Assembly: GCA_019261985.1 (NCBI GenBank)
Contig: JAFAQY010000128.1
Location: forward strand, 1 to 46,830
Source: Bryobacterales bacterium
GTDB lineage: Bacteria > Acidobacteriota > Terriglobia > Bryobacterales > Bryobacteraceae
DNA length: 46,830 bases
Reading direction: 5' to 3'
The notes under the pieces were generated by a model. The model made no database searches, was not told where the DNA came from, and saw only the letters and a program-made list of their open reading frames with translations. How positions within the stretch are numbered: the stretch's first letter is position 1; each line of letters starts with the position of its first letter. Of the stretch, positions 8,301-15,926 are shown piece after piece. The position numbers were made by a program, and so were the translations under genes.

Positions 8301-9086
8301 AAAGAAATCGTTCTGGCCATAGAGGTAAGTGGCGCCATGGAGTTGGTTCGTGCCGCTCCGCATGGTGTAGTTAATATAGCCGCCACCAGCCTGCCCATAC
8401 TCGGGAGAATAGTTGGAGGTTTGAATCGAGACCTCCTGAATCGCGTCCGTGCTGGACTGAACTCCCTGGTTGAGCTGCCGCCAGAAGCCGTTGGTCGCAT
8501 CCTGACCCTCGATTCGGACCGATTGAGAACTAGAAGGCATTCCGTTGATTCTGAGGGTATTCTCGTTCGAAAATTGGGCGCCCGGTAAGAGCGTAATCAC
8601 GGCTAGGGGGTTCCGTACATTGCCGCCTCCGCCGTTGTTCCCGCCTATGTTGATAACCGGCAACTCCTGCGCGCGATCATAATTTACGTTCTGGCTTAAT
8701 TCGCCGCTTTCCGTCTTCAGCAGTGGGGCTTCTGCATTTACGGTCACCGATTCCGTGGCAGCCCCGACTTCAAGCGCGAAGTCTGCCCGGAAGGTGGTGG
8801 ACGCTGCCACCTCAACTCCCGTGCGGACAGCCTTCTTGAATCCCGGCGCGCTCACAGAGATATCGTAAGTCCCCACCGGAAGCTGAGATAGTGTATACGC
8901 TCCCGTGCCGGAGGAGGCTGCCTCGTAAGTAAAGCCCGTGCCGGTATTTTTGGCCTGAATCGGCGCGTTTGCCACAACCGCGCCGGCCGGGTCTGTTACC
9001 GTACCTGTGAGAGTGCCGTTTGCCGTCTGCCCCAACGCGGCCAGCGCAAAAAGGAAAATCGAGAACGCAACTGACAAGGTGCGCAT
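5319..9086 (-). CDS. Oar-like TonB-dependent outer-membrane transporter with regulatory-like N-terminus
   Basis: A 1255-residue outer-membrane protein. Signal peptide (MRTLSVAFSIFLFALAALGQ), then a carboxypeptidase-regulatory-like beta-sandwich at about residues 21-110 (NGTLTGTVTDPAGAVVANAP, GAYTLSQLPVGTYDISVSAPGF). A plug-like region follows (LRINGMPSSSQSVRIEGQDA, IQEVSIQTSNYSPEYGQAGGG), then a long 22-strand-type barrel ending in an aromatic F. Such proteins are very numerous in this phylum and are thought to import oligosaccharides or other large substrates; the substrate here is unknown. GGAGGT lies 9 nt before the ATG. It is divergent from the second transporter, with its own promoter and a strong terminator, so it is probably monocistronic. 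Confidence 0.93.
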   Translation of the reverse strand: MRTLSVAFSIFLFALAALGQTANGTLTGTVTDPAGAVVANAPIQAKNTGTGFTYEAASSGTGAYTLSQLPVGTYDISVSAPGFKKAVRTGVEVAASTTFRADFALEVGAATESVTVNAEAPLLKTESGELSQNVNYDRAQELPVINIGGNNGGGGNVRNPLAVITLLPGAQFSNENTLRINGMPSSSQSVRIEGQDATNGFWRQLNQGVQSSTDAIQEVSIQTSNYSPEYGQAGGGYINYTMRSGTNQLHGATYLYGQNDFFNAGLPFTDASLTNSEKTGQHIRNSIRRYDFGGTFSGPVRIPKLYNGTDRTFFFFSFEQFISHTLTANVTNTVPTTAYQQGNFSSALNPQLLAGGVPQTDVVTGNPLLGNEIFDPLTQTTFNGLIVRQPFPNNTIPVNRLDPTALKIQALLPQPTNGLLTNNYIVPAYFNFTHIEIPSIKIDHNIGPTAKISVFYSANRQTSPSANGYTQVFTGAEPLDQLSQTTRVNYDQSITPTLLMHFGAGLLNTSAHNLPPSFDSSTLFGATGAFYVNQFPNITPGSDFAKGGSSVGMGVGFGATVQKDTKPTFNTSFTWVKGSHTYKFGGEAILEGLPIRNTTRANGVIGFGQAETADPYTTGIQYSNGATGFAYASFLLGLENSLTVSPLAAARLGNHAFGIYAQDNWKVNRKLTIDYGLRWDFATLLSEQYGRMQNAAFNLPNPVVGGRLGTVVYGQNCHCQFNGNYPYAFGPRLGIAYKLDEKTVLRVGGGLSYGTSPNNAFLTYSVPDFYNFVDQPVAGLPAQQLKYGNPFAPGNPFGNPPLTYPDLSQHFPYPSTPGYIVPNSPFISIDRNAGRLPRIAQWSVGIQREVLRGTVLDVTYVGNRGAYWTAPTLSTYAYNTLTPATVAAAGLNPTSASDLALLNLNITSPLVQQRFPNLKIVTAADGSPTVPAVYPGFPATQLLQQALRPYPQFIGIPPFLGPPLGDTWYDGLQVKVTKRYSHGLDVQYNFTYQREFALGVNSDTGYLTPNAPPINDVFNYRQNKEISAFERPLVSVLSLNYTTPRFVADRAGLKALSWIARDWVYGAVLRYQSGQLLTTAKSNNGFFGQLGRGVMPVFNNPAVWGGGNTYQNVVSGQSFFAMDPNCHCFDPTKQLVLNPAAFADAGTGQFGTAAAYYEGYRWQRQPSEAMSFGRIFPLSKEQRVKLQVRVEFQNVFNRVFYNTPSTTNPTSLTFRTNPFPNGQAGALSLGYGFVNSLNGSGAQPRTGQFIARITF

Positions 9087-9174
9087 TCGAGTCGTACCTC
9101 CAATCGATTTCGAGTAGGGAACAGAACTGCTTTATTTAGCTCCCTCAGCGAGATTGCGCGAAACGATCTAGGCA

Positions 9175-9204
9175 AGTTTAGCCGTATGGCAGTTGTCGTG
9201 TCAA
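9175..9204 (-). promoter_or_regulatory. Sigma-70-type promoter of the leftward transporter
   Basis: On the minus strand TTGACA (9204-9199) is followed after 18 nt by TAAACT (9180-9175). It lies about 90 nt upstream of the ATG at 9086, leaving an 80-nt leader with a GGAGGT ribosome-binding site. Confidence 0.7.
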
Positions 9205-9292
9205 GAAAAACCTACTGCCGAATTTTGTAGCCAATCAGGGCCAGCGGTATGACAATCTGGAGCATCCTGCTTGTCACTTGCTTGTCCGCCGG

Positions 9293-9321
9293 TTGACTCC
9301 CATATACCCCTTCGATATACT
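9293..9321 (+). promoter_or_regulatory. Sigma-70-type promoter of the rightward transporter
   Basis: TTGACT (9293-9298), exactly 17 nt, then TATACT (9316-9321). The expected start of transcription near 9328 leaves a short leader with AAAGGGG just before the ATG at 9345. This is the best consensus promoter seen in the window. Confidence 0.85.
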
Positions 9322-9344
9322 CGCCCGACAAAGAAAGGGGCTTC

Positions 9345-12300
9345 ATGTTTCAAAACCTCCGGCTGGTGGTTGCTCTCGTCTTCACGGCTGCGATCGCGTA
9401 CCCGCAGGCGACCTCTCAAATTCAAGGCGTCGTTCAGGACGCAAGCGGCGCGGCGATCCCCGGCGCCGAAGTGAAAGCGACCCAGACGGACACCGGCGTC
9501 GTCCGCAGCGTCACCACTTCGGCTGAAGGAACATATGTTCTGCCGGACCTCCCGATCGGGCCCTATAAATTTGAGGTCAGCAAGTCCGGTTTTGCGGCCT
9601 ATGAACAAACCGGCATCGTGCTTCAAGTCGCAACCAACCCGACGATTGACGTGCAGCTCAGAGTCGGCGCGGTTTCCGAAAGAGTGCAGGTTGAGGCCAA
9701 CGCCGCCCAAGTGGAATTGCAGACCACCAGTATCGGCGGCGTCATCGAAAACCAGCGTATCGTGGAACTGCCGCTCAACGGGCGCAATGCCGCTCAACTG
9801 ATCCAGCTCGCCGGAGCCTCCATTCCCGGCGGGGCGAATGCCACGGCCGGAATGCCGGGCGGTTTGCAGATCGCGGTCGCCGGCGGGCAGCTCTCCGGTG
9901 TCGGCTATTACCTCGACGGAACGATGTACAACAATCTGTTCGACGCCGTAAATCTCCCCTTCCCTTTCCCCGAAGCATTGCAGGAGTTCAAGGTCGAGAC
10001 CAGCACGCTGGGAGCTCAAGACGGGACGCATTCGGCCGCATCGGTGAGCGCGGTCGTGAAGTCCGGCACGAACGAATATCACGGGAGCCTTTTCGAGTTC
10101 CTGCGCAACGGCGACCTCAATGCGCGCAACTTCTTCGCCTCCTCGCGCGATTCCCTCAAGCGCAACCAGTATGGCGGGACATTCGGCGGACCGGCCATTC
10201 ACAACAAGCTGTTTTTCTTTGTCGGTTATCAGGGCACGCGGACGCGATCGGATCCCTCGGATAGAACCGCCTTCGTTCCATCACAGCAAATGCTGACGGG
10301 CGATTTCAGCGGCTGCTCGACATTTCCGGCCACCATCAAAGACCCGCTCGGCGGAGTATTTGCAAACAAGCAGATTCCCGTGAATCGCTTCAGCCCTCAG
10401 GCGTTGAATATCGTGAAGTTCCTGCCGAAATCCACCGATCCTTGTGGGCGTACTACCTTCGGCCCCATCACTCAAATCAATGAATACCAGGTGCTGGGCC
10501 GCATGGATTATCAGATCAGCGATAAGCAAACGCTTTTCGGCCGCTACATGGCAACGACGTTCTATCAGCCCTCGGCGTACGCGCTCTCAAAGAACATTCT
10601 CGATACGGCGCAGGGCGGCCTCGACGACCTTGCGCAGACCTGGGCCATCGGCCACACCTACCTGTTCTCGCCCACAACGATCAACTCGTTTCGTGCGTCG
10701 TACAACCGCGTCGCGGTCTTCCGCTTCAGCGACGATTATTTCGACGCCTGCGATGTGGGCGTCACGTTTTCCTGCCTGGTTCCCCACCAGACGGTCGTGA
10801 CTGTAACGGGTGGCTTTAGCATCGGGGCTGGCACGAACATCTTCGCGTCTTTCGTCCCCACCAACTACACGGTGTCCGACGACGTGAATGTAGTGCGCGG
10901 AAATCACCAACTGGCTTTCGGATTTTCCGGCTTCCATTACCAGCACAGCCAGAAGGCAAACGTATATTCCTCGGCCACGTTTTCGTTCACCGGATTGCCG
11001 ACGGCGACCGGCCTCGGGATGACGGATTTCCTGCTGGGACAAATCGGCTCGATGACGCAAGGCTCGCCGAACACGGTGTTCACGACAAGGATCGGCTATG
11101 GCCTCTACGGCCAGGACATTTGGAAAATATCGCGGCGTCTGACGGTCAACCTCGGCCTGCGATGGGAACCGTTCCTGCCGCAGCGCCTCAACAATGGCGC
11201 GGTCTACACATTCGATTGGAACCGTTTTCTGCAAGGAGTGCACAGTACGGTTTTTAAGAACGCGCCGGCAGGGCTGCTGTACGCGGGCGACCCCGGTTTC
11301 GCGGGCTTGACCGGCGTACAAAACCGCTACGATGAATTCGCGCCTCGCGTGGGCATCGCGCTCGATCCAAAAGGCGATGGCAAGACCTCTATCCGAAGTT
11401 CGTTCGGCATTTCTTACGATTTTCCGAATATCCAGATCATGTCCACGCCGGCCACCGCGCCGCCCTTCGGCAATGCGCTGGTGGGGATTCCCGGCCCCCT
11501 GCCTTTGGCGAATCCCTGGTCGGCGTATCCGGGAGGCAATCCCTTTCCCGGCAGCTTCGGCCCGACTGCTCCCTTTATACAGTTTGGAACCTTCGTCGCG
11601 GAGCAGCCGAACGCGAAAGCCACCACCGTCTACACCTGGAATTTCGCCGTGCAACGGCAGATTGGCGACTGGCTTTTTTCGGCGAATTACCTGGGCACGC
11701 AAACGGCGCACTTATGGGTGAGTTTTCAGCTCAACCCCGCGCAAATCGTGCCGAGCTCGTCTCCCCTGGGCACGTGTCCGCCCGGCGTGACCACAGGCTG
11801 CAACTCGACGTCGAACACGCTTCAGCGCCGCTTGGCGTACCTGATCAATCCGTCGCAGGGGCAATACCTCGGACCTTTGGATCAATTTGAATCGGGCGGC
11901 ACCGTCAGCTACAACGGACTGATTCTCACGATGCAGAAGCGCCTGAGCCGGAATGTGAGCCTAAACGCGAACTACACCTGGTCGCACTGCATCGGCGACG
12001 TTGGTATCGGATCCTTGGTTGGCGGCACGGGCGGAACATATGAAGATATAACCAACCGGCGCCGCGACCGCGGTAACTGCGAAACCGGGACGCTGAACGG
12101 AACACAGGCGTTGGACCGCCGGCACATCGTAAACGTCACGGGCGTGCTTGAGACCCCGCGGTTCCGGCAAGAGGCTCTACACATGGCGGCGAGCGACTGG
12201 AAGCTCTCCACCAGCTACCGCTATCTATCGGCGGCGTTTCTGACCGCGAGTACCGGAATCGATTACGCTTTGGTCGGCGGCGGCGGCCAGCGGCCGAACC

Positions 12301-12650
12301 AAATCCTGCAAAATCCTCTCCTAAACGCGGGCGGACCGTGCGCGAATACGGCGCCTTGCGTAAGCTGGCTGAATCCGGCAGCCTTCGCGCAGCCAGCCTT
12401 CGGGACCTACGGAAATCTTGGGCGCGCCAACATCCCCGGCCCGAACTGGTGGGAGATCGACATGGCCATGTCGCGTGTCTTCCGGGTCCGCGAGCGAGTC
12501 AGCCTGGAAGCTCGCGGCGAAGCCTTCAACCTGACGAATAGCTTCCGTGCGGGCAATGTGACGCTAGGCCGCAACAGCACGCAGTTCGGCCAGATCCTTT
12601 CAGCGCAGGACCCGCGGATCATGCAAGTTGCAATGAAACTAACGTTTTGA
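9345..12650 (+). CDS. Oar-like TonB-dependent outer-membrane transporter
   Basis: A 1101-residue outer-membrane protein with signal peptide (MFQNLRLVVALVFTAAIAYPQ). A carboxypeptidase-regulatory-like domain at about residues 22-110 (IQGVVQDASGAAIPGAEVKA, GTYVLPDLPIGPYKFEV) is followed by the ELPLNGRNAAQLIQLAG block typical of this family, a plug (GVGYYLDGTMYNN, LQEFKVETSTLGAQDG) and a beta-barrel ending in MKLTF. The domain order is the same as in the divergent neighbour, but sequence similarity looks low outside the shared motifs, so the pair is probably not a recent duplication and may take different substrates. Start supported by AAAGGGG and by the TTGACT-17-TATACT promoter. The last codons recur about 97 bp downstream (see the repeat at 12632-12777). 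Confidence 0.93.
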   Translation: MFQNLRLVVALVFTAAIAYPQATSQIQGVVQDASGAAIPGAEVKATQTDTGVVRSVTTSAEGTYVLPDLPIGPYKFEVSKSGFAAYEQTGIVLQVATNPTIDVQLRVGAVSERVQVEANAAQVELQTTSIGGVIENQRIVELPLNGRNAAQLIQLAGASIPGGANATAGMPGGLQIAVAGGQLSGVGYYLDGTMYNNLFDAVNLPFPFPEALQEFKVETSTLGAQDGTHSAASVSAVVKSGTNEYHGSLFEFLRNGDLNARNFFASSRDSLKRNQYGGTFGGPAIHNKLFFFVGYQGTRTRSDPSDRTAFVPSQQMLTGDFSGCSTFPATIKDPLGGVFANKQIPVNRFSPQALNIVKFLPKSTDPCGRTTFGPITQINEYQVLGRMDYQISDKQTLFGRYMATTFYQPSAYALSKNILDTAQGGLDDLAQTWAIGHTYLFSPTTINSFRASYNRVAVFRFSDDYFDACDVGVTFSCLVPHQTVVTVTGGFSIGAGTNIFASFVPTNYTVSDDVNVVRGNHQLAFGFSGFHYQHSQKANVYSSATFSFTGLPTATGLGMTDFLLGQIGSMTQGSPNTVFTTRIGYGLYGQDIWKISRRLTVNLGLRWEPFLPQRLNNGAVYTFDWNRFLQGVHSTVFKNAPAGLLYAGDPGFAGLTGVQNRYDEFAPRVGIALDPKGDGKTSIRSSFGISYDFPNIQIMSTPATAPPFGNALVGIPGPLPLANPWSAYPGGNPFPGSFGPTAPFIQFGTFVAEQPNAKATTVYTWNFAVQRQIGDWLFSANYLGTQTAHLWVSFQLNPAQIVPSSSPLGTCPPGVTTGCNSTSNTLQRRLAYLINPSQGQYLGPLDQFESGGTVSYNGLILTMQKRLSRNVSLNANYTWSHCIGDVGIGSLVGGTGGTYEDITNRRRDRGNCETGTLNGTQALDRRHIVNVTGVLETPRFRQEALHMAASDWKLSTSYRYLSAAFLTASTGIDYALVGGGGQRPNQILQNPLLNAGGPCANTAPCVSWLNPAAFAQPAFGTYGNLGRANIPGPNWWEIDMAMSRVFRVRERVSLEARGEAFNLTNSFRAGNVTLGRNSTQFGQILSAQDPRIMQVAMKLTF

Positions 12651-12777
12651 GCCTTAGTGGGGCCGGATGCCATCCGGCGCGCGGTTGCCAACCGCGCTGT
12701 CCGGGGCTGGTCAACAGATCCTTGTTCCGATGAAGCTGACGTTTCGAGCCCTTCGTGGGCCCGGATGCCACCCGGCG
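12632..12777 (+). repeat. Imperfect direct repeat of the transporter 3' end plus hairpin element
   Basis: The segment at about 12632-12680 (last codons of the transporter, stop, GTGGGGC hairpin) is repeated with about 20% divergence at about 12729-12777. The second copy still reads M-K-L-T-F but its stop codon TGA has become CGA. This explains most of the 305-nt gap between the transporter and the next gene. Confidence 0.75.
12657..12697. repeat. GTGGGGC hairpin element, truncated
   Basis: Starts GTGGGGC (12657-12663), then hairpins CCGGAT/ATCCGG (12663-12677) and GCGCGG/CCGCGC (12679-12697), the same first two modules as the element at 1779. The closing GCCCCAC is missing. A further degenerate first module is at 12755-12777. 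Confidence 0.8.
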
Positions 12778-12880
12778 AACCGTGCGCCATTCAACGCCCC
12801 TTCCAAATTTCGTAACACGGCGCGGGCTTAGACAATCATCCGTTTGGGAGCTTCTCAGACCGCGCAGGCGAAATTGGGTC

Positions 12881-12910
12881 TTGAAGATTCCAAATAAAAG
12901 ATCGCATAAT
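12881..12910 (+). promoter_or_regulatory. Putative promoter of the 405-residue exported protein
   Basis: TTGAAG (12881-12886), 18 nt, CATAAT (12905-12910), located about 45 nt before the GTG start at 12956. The match is moderate. Confidence 0.45.
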
Positions 12911-12955
12911 ACGGAATATAGTATTGTGCGGATCATCGTTGATCCGGAGGCTGTT

Positions 12956-14173
12956 GTGCATACGGAATCGATCAGAATTTGGCGCTGCCTGGGCCTGGCG
13001 GGAATGCTCGCCCTACCCGCGATGCCGCAGACCCCCCTGGTGGGGACGAATGGCGCGGTTCGCATCAATAACTCCGACGTGGCGGTGCTGGAAACTCACG
13101 AGGCAAGAAAAGACCTGCCGTGTACCGTGACGCCAGCGAAGCCGGAGCTCGGCTTCGATCTTCGATTCCATACGCATTACGACGTGTCGATTCCTCTGAA
13201 TGATTTGGCGGGTAGCGAAAACCAGCTTACGATCCTTTTCCGCGTCACCCCGGCCGGGGCCGATGAGCCAAGCTTCTTCATTCAACGTATTCACGTTCCA
13301 ATGATGAATGAAGAGACAAAAGGCGACGCCACCCTTTCCGGCATGGTGGAGCTAGGCGAAGGCAACTACCATGTCGACTGGCTGATGCGCGACCGGGCAG
13401 AACGGGTTTGTTCCTCATTTTGGGATTCTGAAGCCGCCTTGCCCGCCAAAGACAAGCAAATGGAGCTTACGCTTCCGCCCGGAATGGTGGAAGGTCCCCA
13501 AGTCGAACAGTTTGCCGAAGAGCCTCCCGTGCCGCGCGACGATGGTTCACAGCCGCTGAAAATAAAGGTGTTGGTTAACTTTGCGCCCCAGAACGCCGAC
13601 TCCGCGGCCCTCCGCCCCCTCGATACGCAGGCGCTGGTAACAATGCTCCGTCAGATTTCGCGGGAGCCCCGGTTCGGCAAATTCTCGCTAATTGCCTATA
13701 ACGTTCAACAGCAGAAGGTCCTTTATCGCCAATCGGAAGCCGATCGCATCGATTTCCCCGCGCTGGGTGAAGCCGTCCAGAACATCAAATTGGGCACGGT
13801 GGACGCTCAGAAGCTCGGCCAAAAGCACAGCGAAGTGGAGTTTCTTTCAAACTTAATCCAGACCGAAATCTCAGGAGACCACCCCGATGCCCTGATCTTC
13901 GCCGGACCGAAGATTATGCTCGACGATTCCGTCCCGGACGACCAGCTTAAGCCGTTTGCCGCTGCCGTCGATTTCCCGGTGTTCTACGTGAACTACAACC
14001 TGAACCCGCAGGCCATGCCTTGGCGCGATTCCATCGGACACGCGGTGAAGCTGTTCAAGGGAACGGAATATACCATTACGAAACCTCGCGACCTGTGGTT
14101 TTCCGTGACCGAAATGGTGTCCCGTATTGTAAAATCGAGGCATGGGCGTAGTACAGCTTCAGGTTTGCAGTAG
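12956..14173 (+). CDS. Exported protein of unknown function, possibly with a vWA-like domain
   Basis: A 405-residue protein with signal peptide (MHTESIRIWRCLGLAGMLALPAMPQ). The GTG at 12956 is chosen because GGAGG lies 5 nt before it and the signal peptide begins there; the open frame reaches further upstream through repeat DNA. The N-terminal half (to about 210) looks like beta-sandwich sequence. The C-terminal half (about 215-390) alternates hydrophobic strands and helices (IKVLVNFAPQ, KFSLIAYNV, DALIFAGPKI, FPVFYVNYN), reminiscent of acidobacterial proteins with a von Willebrand A-like fold, but the metal-binding DxSxS motif is absent. The 3' end overlaps the methyltransferase gene by 32 nt. 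Function unknown. Confidence 0.75.
   Translation: MHTESIRIWRCLGLAGMLALPAMPQTPLVGTNGAVRINNSDVAVLETHEARKDLPCTVTPAKPELGFDLRFHTHYDVSIPLNDLAGSENQLTILFRVTPAGADEPSFFIQRIHVPMMNEETKGDATLSGMVELGEGNYHVDWLMRDRAERVCSSFWDSEAALPAKDKQMELTLPPGMVEGPQVEQFAEEPPVPRDDGSQPLKIKVLVNFAPQNADSAALRPLDTQALVTMLRQISREPRFGKFSLIAYNVQQQKVLYRQSEADRIDFPALGEAVQNIKLGTVDAQKLGQKHSEVEFLSNLIQTEISGDHPDALIFAGPKIMLDDSVPDDQLKPFAAAVDFPVFYVNYNLNPQAMPWRDSIGHAVKLFKGTEYTITKPRDLWFSVTEMVSRIVKSRHGRSTASGLQ
14130..14135 (+). promoter_or_regulatory. Putative -10 box 6 nt before the methyltransferase start
   Basis: TAAAAT at 14130-14135, then exactly 6 nt, then the ATG at 14142. It lies inside the end of the previous gene. This is the spacing expected for a leaderless transcript; the GAGG in the spacer could instead act as a ribosome-binding site. 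Confidence 0.35.
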
Positions 14174-14720
14174 GGCGTTCCGCCTTTACTGCGCATTCTC
14201 CTTATTTGCCGCGATGGCGCTGCCGTCGCTCGCTCAAGATCCGGCATACGTCAAGAAACTCGCTCCGTTCGTCGGCTCGCCGGCGAAGGTTGTCGATAGC
14301 ATGTTGACCCTGGCCAATATCAAGCCGGGCGAGACCGTTTTCGATCTGGGCAGCGGAGACGGTCGCATTCTGATCGCCGCCGTCAAGAATTACAAGGCCA
14401 AAGCCGTCGGCATCGAGATTTCACCGAAGCTTGCAGCGCAGACGAATCAACGTATTCAGAAGGAGGGGATCGCTTCCGATGCGCGAGTGATCGAGGGCGA
14501 TCTGTTGACCGCGGATCTCACCGGCGCGGATGTGGTGACCATCTACTTGGATACGCCGCTCAATGCGCGGCTGCGCCCGCGCCTGGAAAAGTTTCTCAAG
14601 CCCGGTGCGCGCGTGGTTTCGCACGATTACGCCGTTACCGGATGGAAGCCCACCAAGGTCCAGGAAATCGATAACAAGCATCTCATCTACTTGTACGAGA
14701 TGCCCCCAGTGAAAAACTAG
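14142..14720 (+). CDS. Class I SAM-dependent methyltransferase with an export signal
   Basis: A 192-residue protein. Residues 1-32 look like a signal peptide (hydrophobic stretch, then SLAQ). The rest is a Rossmann-type methyltransferase: motif I VFDLGSGDGRI at about 68-78, acidic end of strand 2 in GIEIS (about 91-95), EGDLL (about 119-123) and VVTIYLDTP in the motif IV region. It resembles small acidobacterial methyltransferases that begin with a signal peptide and an xxVVDxMLxLAxVKPGxxVxDLGSGDG block. The substrate is unknown. An exported methyltransferase is biochemically odd because SAM is cytosolic. The ATG at 14214 would remove most of the hydrophobic segment, so the start matters. Overlaps the previous gene and ends 3 nt before the aminotransferase. 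Confidence 0.85.
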   Translation: MGVVQLQVCSRAFRLYCAFSLFAAMALPSLAQDPAYVKKLAPFVGSPAKVVDSMLTLANIKPGETVFDLGSGDGRILIAAVKNYKAKAVGIEISPKLAAQTNQRIQKEGIASDARVIEGDLLTADLTGADVVTIYLDTPLNARLRPRLEKFLKPGARVVSHDYAVTGWKPTKVQEIDNKHLIYLYEMPPVKN

Positions 14721-14723
14721 CGG

Positions 14724-15881
14724 GTGTTTTCCTCCCGCTTGAAGTGGGACCTGCCCCCCAACCCGCTCTCCTTGCTGATCGACGAGAAGCGCCGAGCGGG
14801 CGGGCAGATTTTAGACCTCACCGAATCGAATCCCACGCGGGCAGGAATTCGCTACGATCCCGCCATTCTTTCGGCGCTGGCCGATCCGGCTGCGCTGCGC
14901 TATGATCCGTCTCCGCTGGGTCTTGTGGGCGCACGCGAAGCTGTCGCGCACTACTACGCCGAGCGCGGCGTCAGCGTGGATCCGTCCCGAATCGTACTGA
15001 CGGCCAGCACTAGCGAGGCTTACTCGTACCTGTTCAAGCTGCTCACGGATTCCGGCGACGAAGTTCTGATTCCCCGGCCGTCTTATCCGTTATATGAGTT
15101 TCTCGCCGCTTTGGAAAACGTGAACCTGCGGGCCTATCCTCTGCGATACGACGGAATCTGGCACTTTGATCTAGACGCGCTCGAAGCGGCTATTTCCGCT
15201 CGCACCAAGGCAATCGTGCTGGTGAATCCCAACAATCCAACGGGGTCGTTCTTGAAGCGTGATGAGGCGGAGCGATTGCAGGCTATCGCGGCCCGCCGCA
15301 GCGTAGCGATCTTGTCCGATGAGGTTTTTTCCGATTATGGTTTCGCGGACGATGGGGCCCGCGTATCGACCCTGGCCGCCGGCGACGCGACGCTCTCGTT
15401 TTCGATGAGCGGGCTGTCCAAAGTCGCGGGACTGCCGCAAATGAAGCTGGGCTGGATCGTCGCTTCCGGACCGGGTCATCGCGAAGCTATCGAGCGGCTG
15501 GAGTGGATCGCCGACACATATCTTTCTGTCGGAACTCCGATCCAACTAGCGCTTCCGCGAATTATGGCGGCATCGCGGGATATCCAAAGGCAGATTCGCG
15601 AGCGCACGGCCGGCAATCTTAGGCGATTACGGCAGATGGCGTCGGGTTCCGTGGCCGGCGTTCTGAGCGTCGAAGGCGGTTGGTATGCGACGTTGCAGGT
15701 GCCATCCATGCGTTCAGAAGAAGCCTGGGCCACCGAACTGTTGCACGAATACGATGTTCTGGTTCAACCCGGCTTCTTCTACGATTTCGAGTCCGAATCA
15801 TTTCTGGTCTTGAGTCTGCTAACCGAGCCGGATGTATTCGCAGAGGGAGTGGGGCGGGCTTTAGCCTGCGCGGGACTTTAG
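14724..15881 (+). CDS. PLP-dependent aminotransferase, class I/II
   Basis: Fold-type I aminotransferase of 385 residues, cytoplasmic, probably acting on an amino acid; the substrate cannot be told from sequence. Visible landmarks are LDLTESNPTRAG near the N-terminus, TASTSEAYSYLFKLL (cofactor phosphate region), IVLVNPNNPTGSF (the Asn that contacts the PLP ring), SDEVFSDYGF (the PLP Asp/Tyr region), the Schiff-base Lys in SGLSKVAGLPQMKLGW at residue 233, and an Arg in the C-terminal domain. The GTG at 14724 follows the methyltransferase stop by 3 nt, suggesting coupling. The last ten residues and the stop codon are encoded by a hairpin element (15849-15893), so the native C-terminus may have been replaced. 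Confidence 0.92.
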   Translation: MFSSRLKWDLPPNPLSLLIDEKRRAGGQILDLTESNPTRAGIRYDPAILSALADPAALRYDPSPLGLVGAREAVAHYYAERGVSVDPSRIVLTASTSEAYSYLFKLLTDSGDEVLIPRPSYPLYEFLAALENVNLRAYPLRYDGIWHFDLDALEAAISARTKAIVLVNPNNPTGSFLKRDEAERLQAIAARRSVAILSDEVFSDYGFADDGARVSTLAAGDATLSFSMSGLSKVAGLPQMKLGWIVASGPGHREAIERLEWIADTYLSVGTPIQLALPRIMAASRDIQRQIRERTAGNLRRLRQMASGSVAGVLSVEGGWYATLQVPSMRSEEAWATELLHEYDVLVQPGFFYDFESESFLVLSLLTEPDVFAEGVGRALACAGL

Positions 15882-15893
15882 TCCCGCAGCCTG
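15849..15893 (+). repeat. GTGGGGC hairpin element inside a gene end
   Basis: Begins GTGGGGC (15849-15855) and carries two hairpins, GCGGGCTTTAGCCTGC (one mismatch) and GCGGGACTTTAGTCCCGC. Read in the aminotransferase frame it gives codons V-G-R-A-L-A-C-A-G-L and TAG. Confidence 0.8.
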
Positions 15894-15911
15894 CCGGCAC
15901 AAATTATGTCG

Positions 15912-15920
15912 TGATACGAT
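15912..15920 (+). promoter_or_regulatory. Extended -10 box before marR
   Basis: TGA followed by TACGAT (15915-15920), then 6 nt, then the GTG at 15927. No ribosome-binding site lies between, so a leaderless transcript is likely. Confidence 0.5.
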
Positions 15921-15926
15921 ATAAGT

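Noticed and set aside
9201-10202. 333-codon minus-strand open frame opposite the rightward transporter
   Set aside because: It lies antisense to a well-supported TonB-transporter gene and its promoter, has no family motif, and its composition (many Arg, Gly, Asp) is that of a GC-rich shadow frame.
10587-11711. 374-codon minus-strand open frame
   Set aside because: Antisense shadow of the same transporter; no recognisable domain, signal or ribosome-binding site.
12755-12955. Upstream extension of the exported 405-residue protein
   Set aside because: The frame is open but runs through repeat DNA; GTG 12956 has GGAGG and begins a signal peptide.
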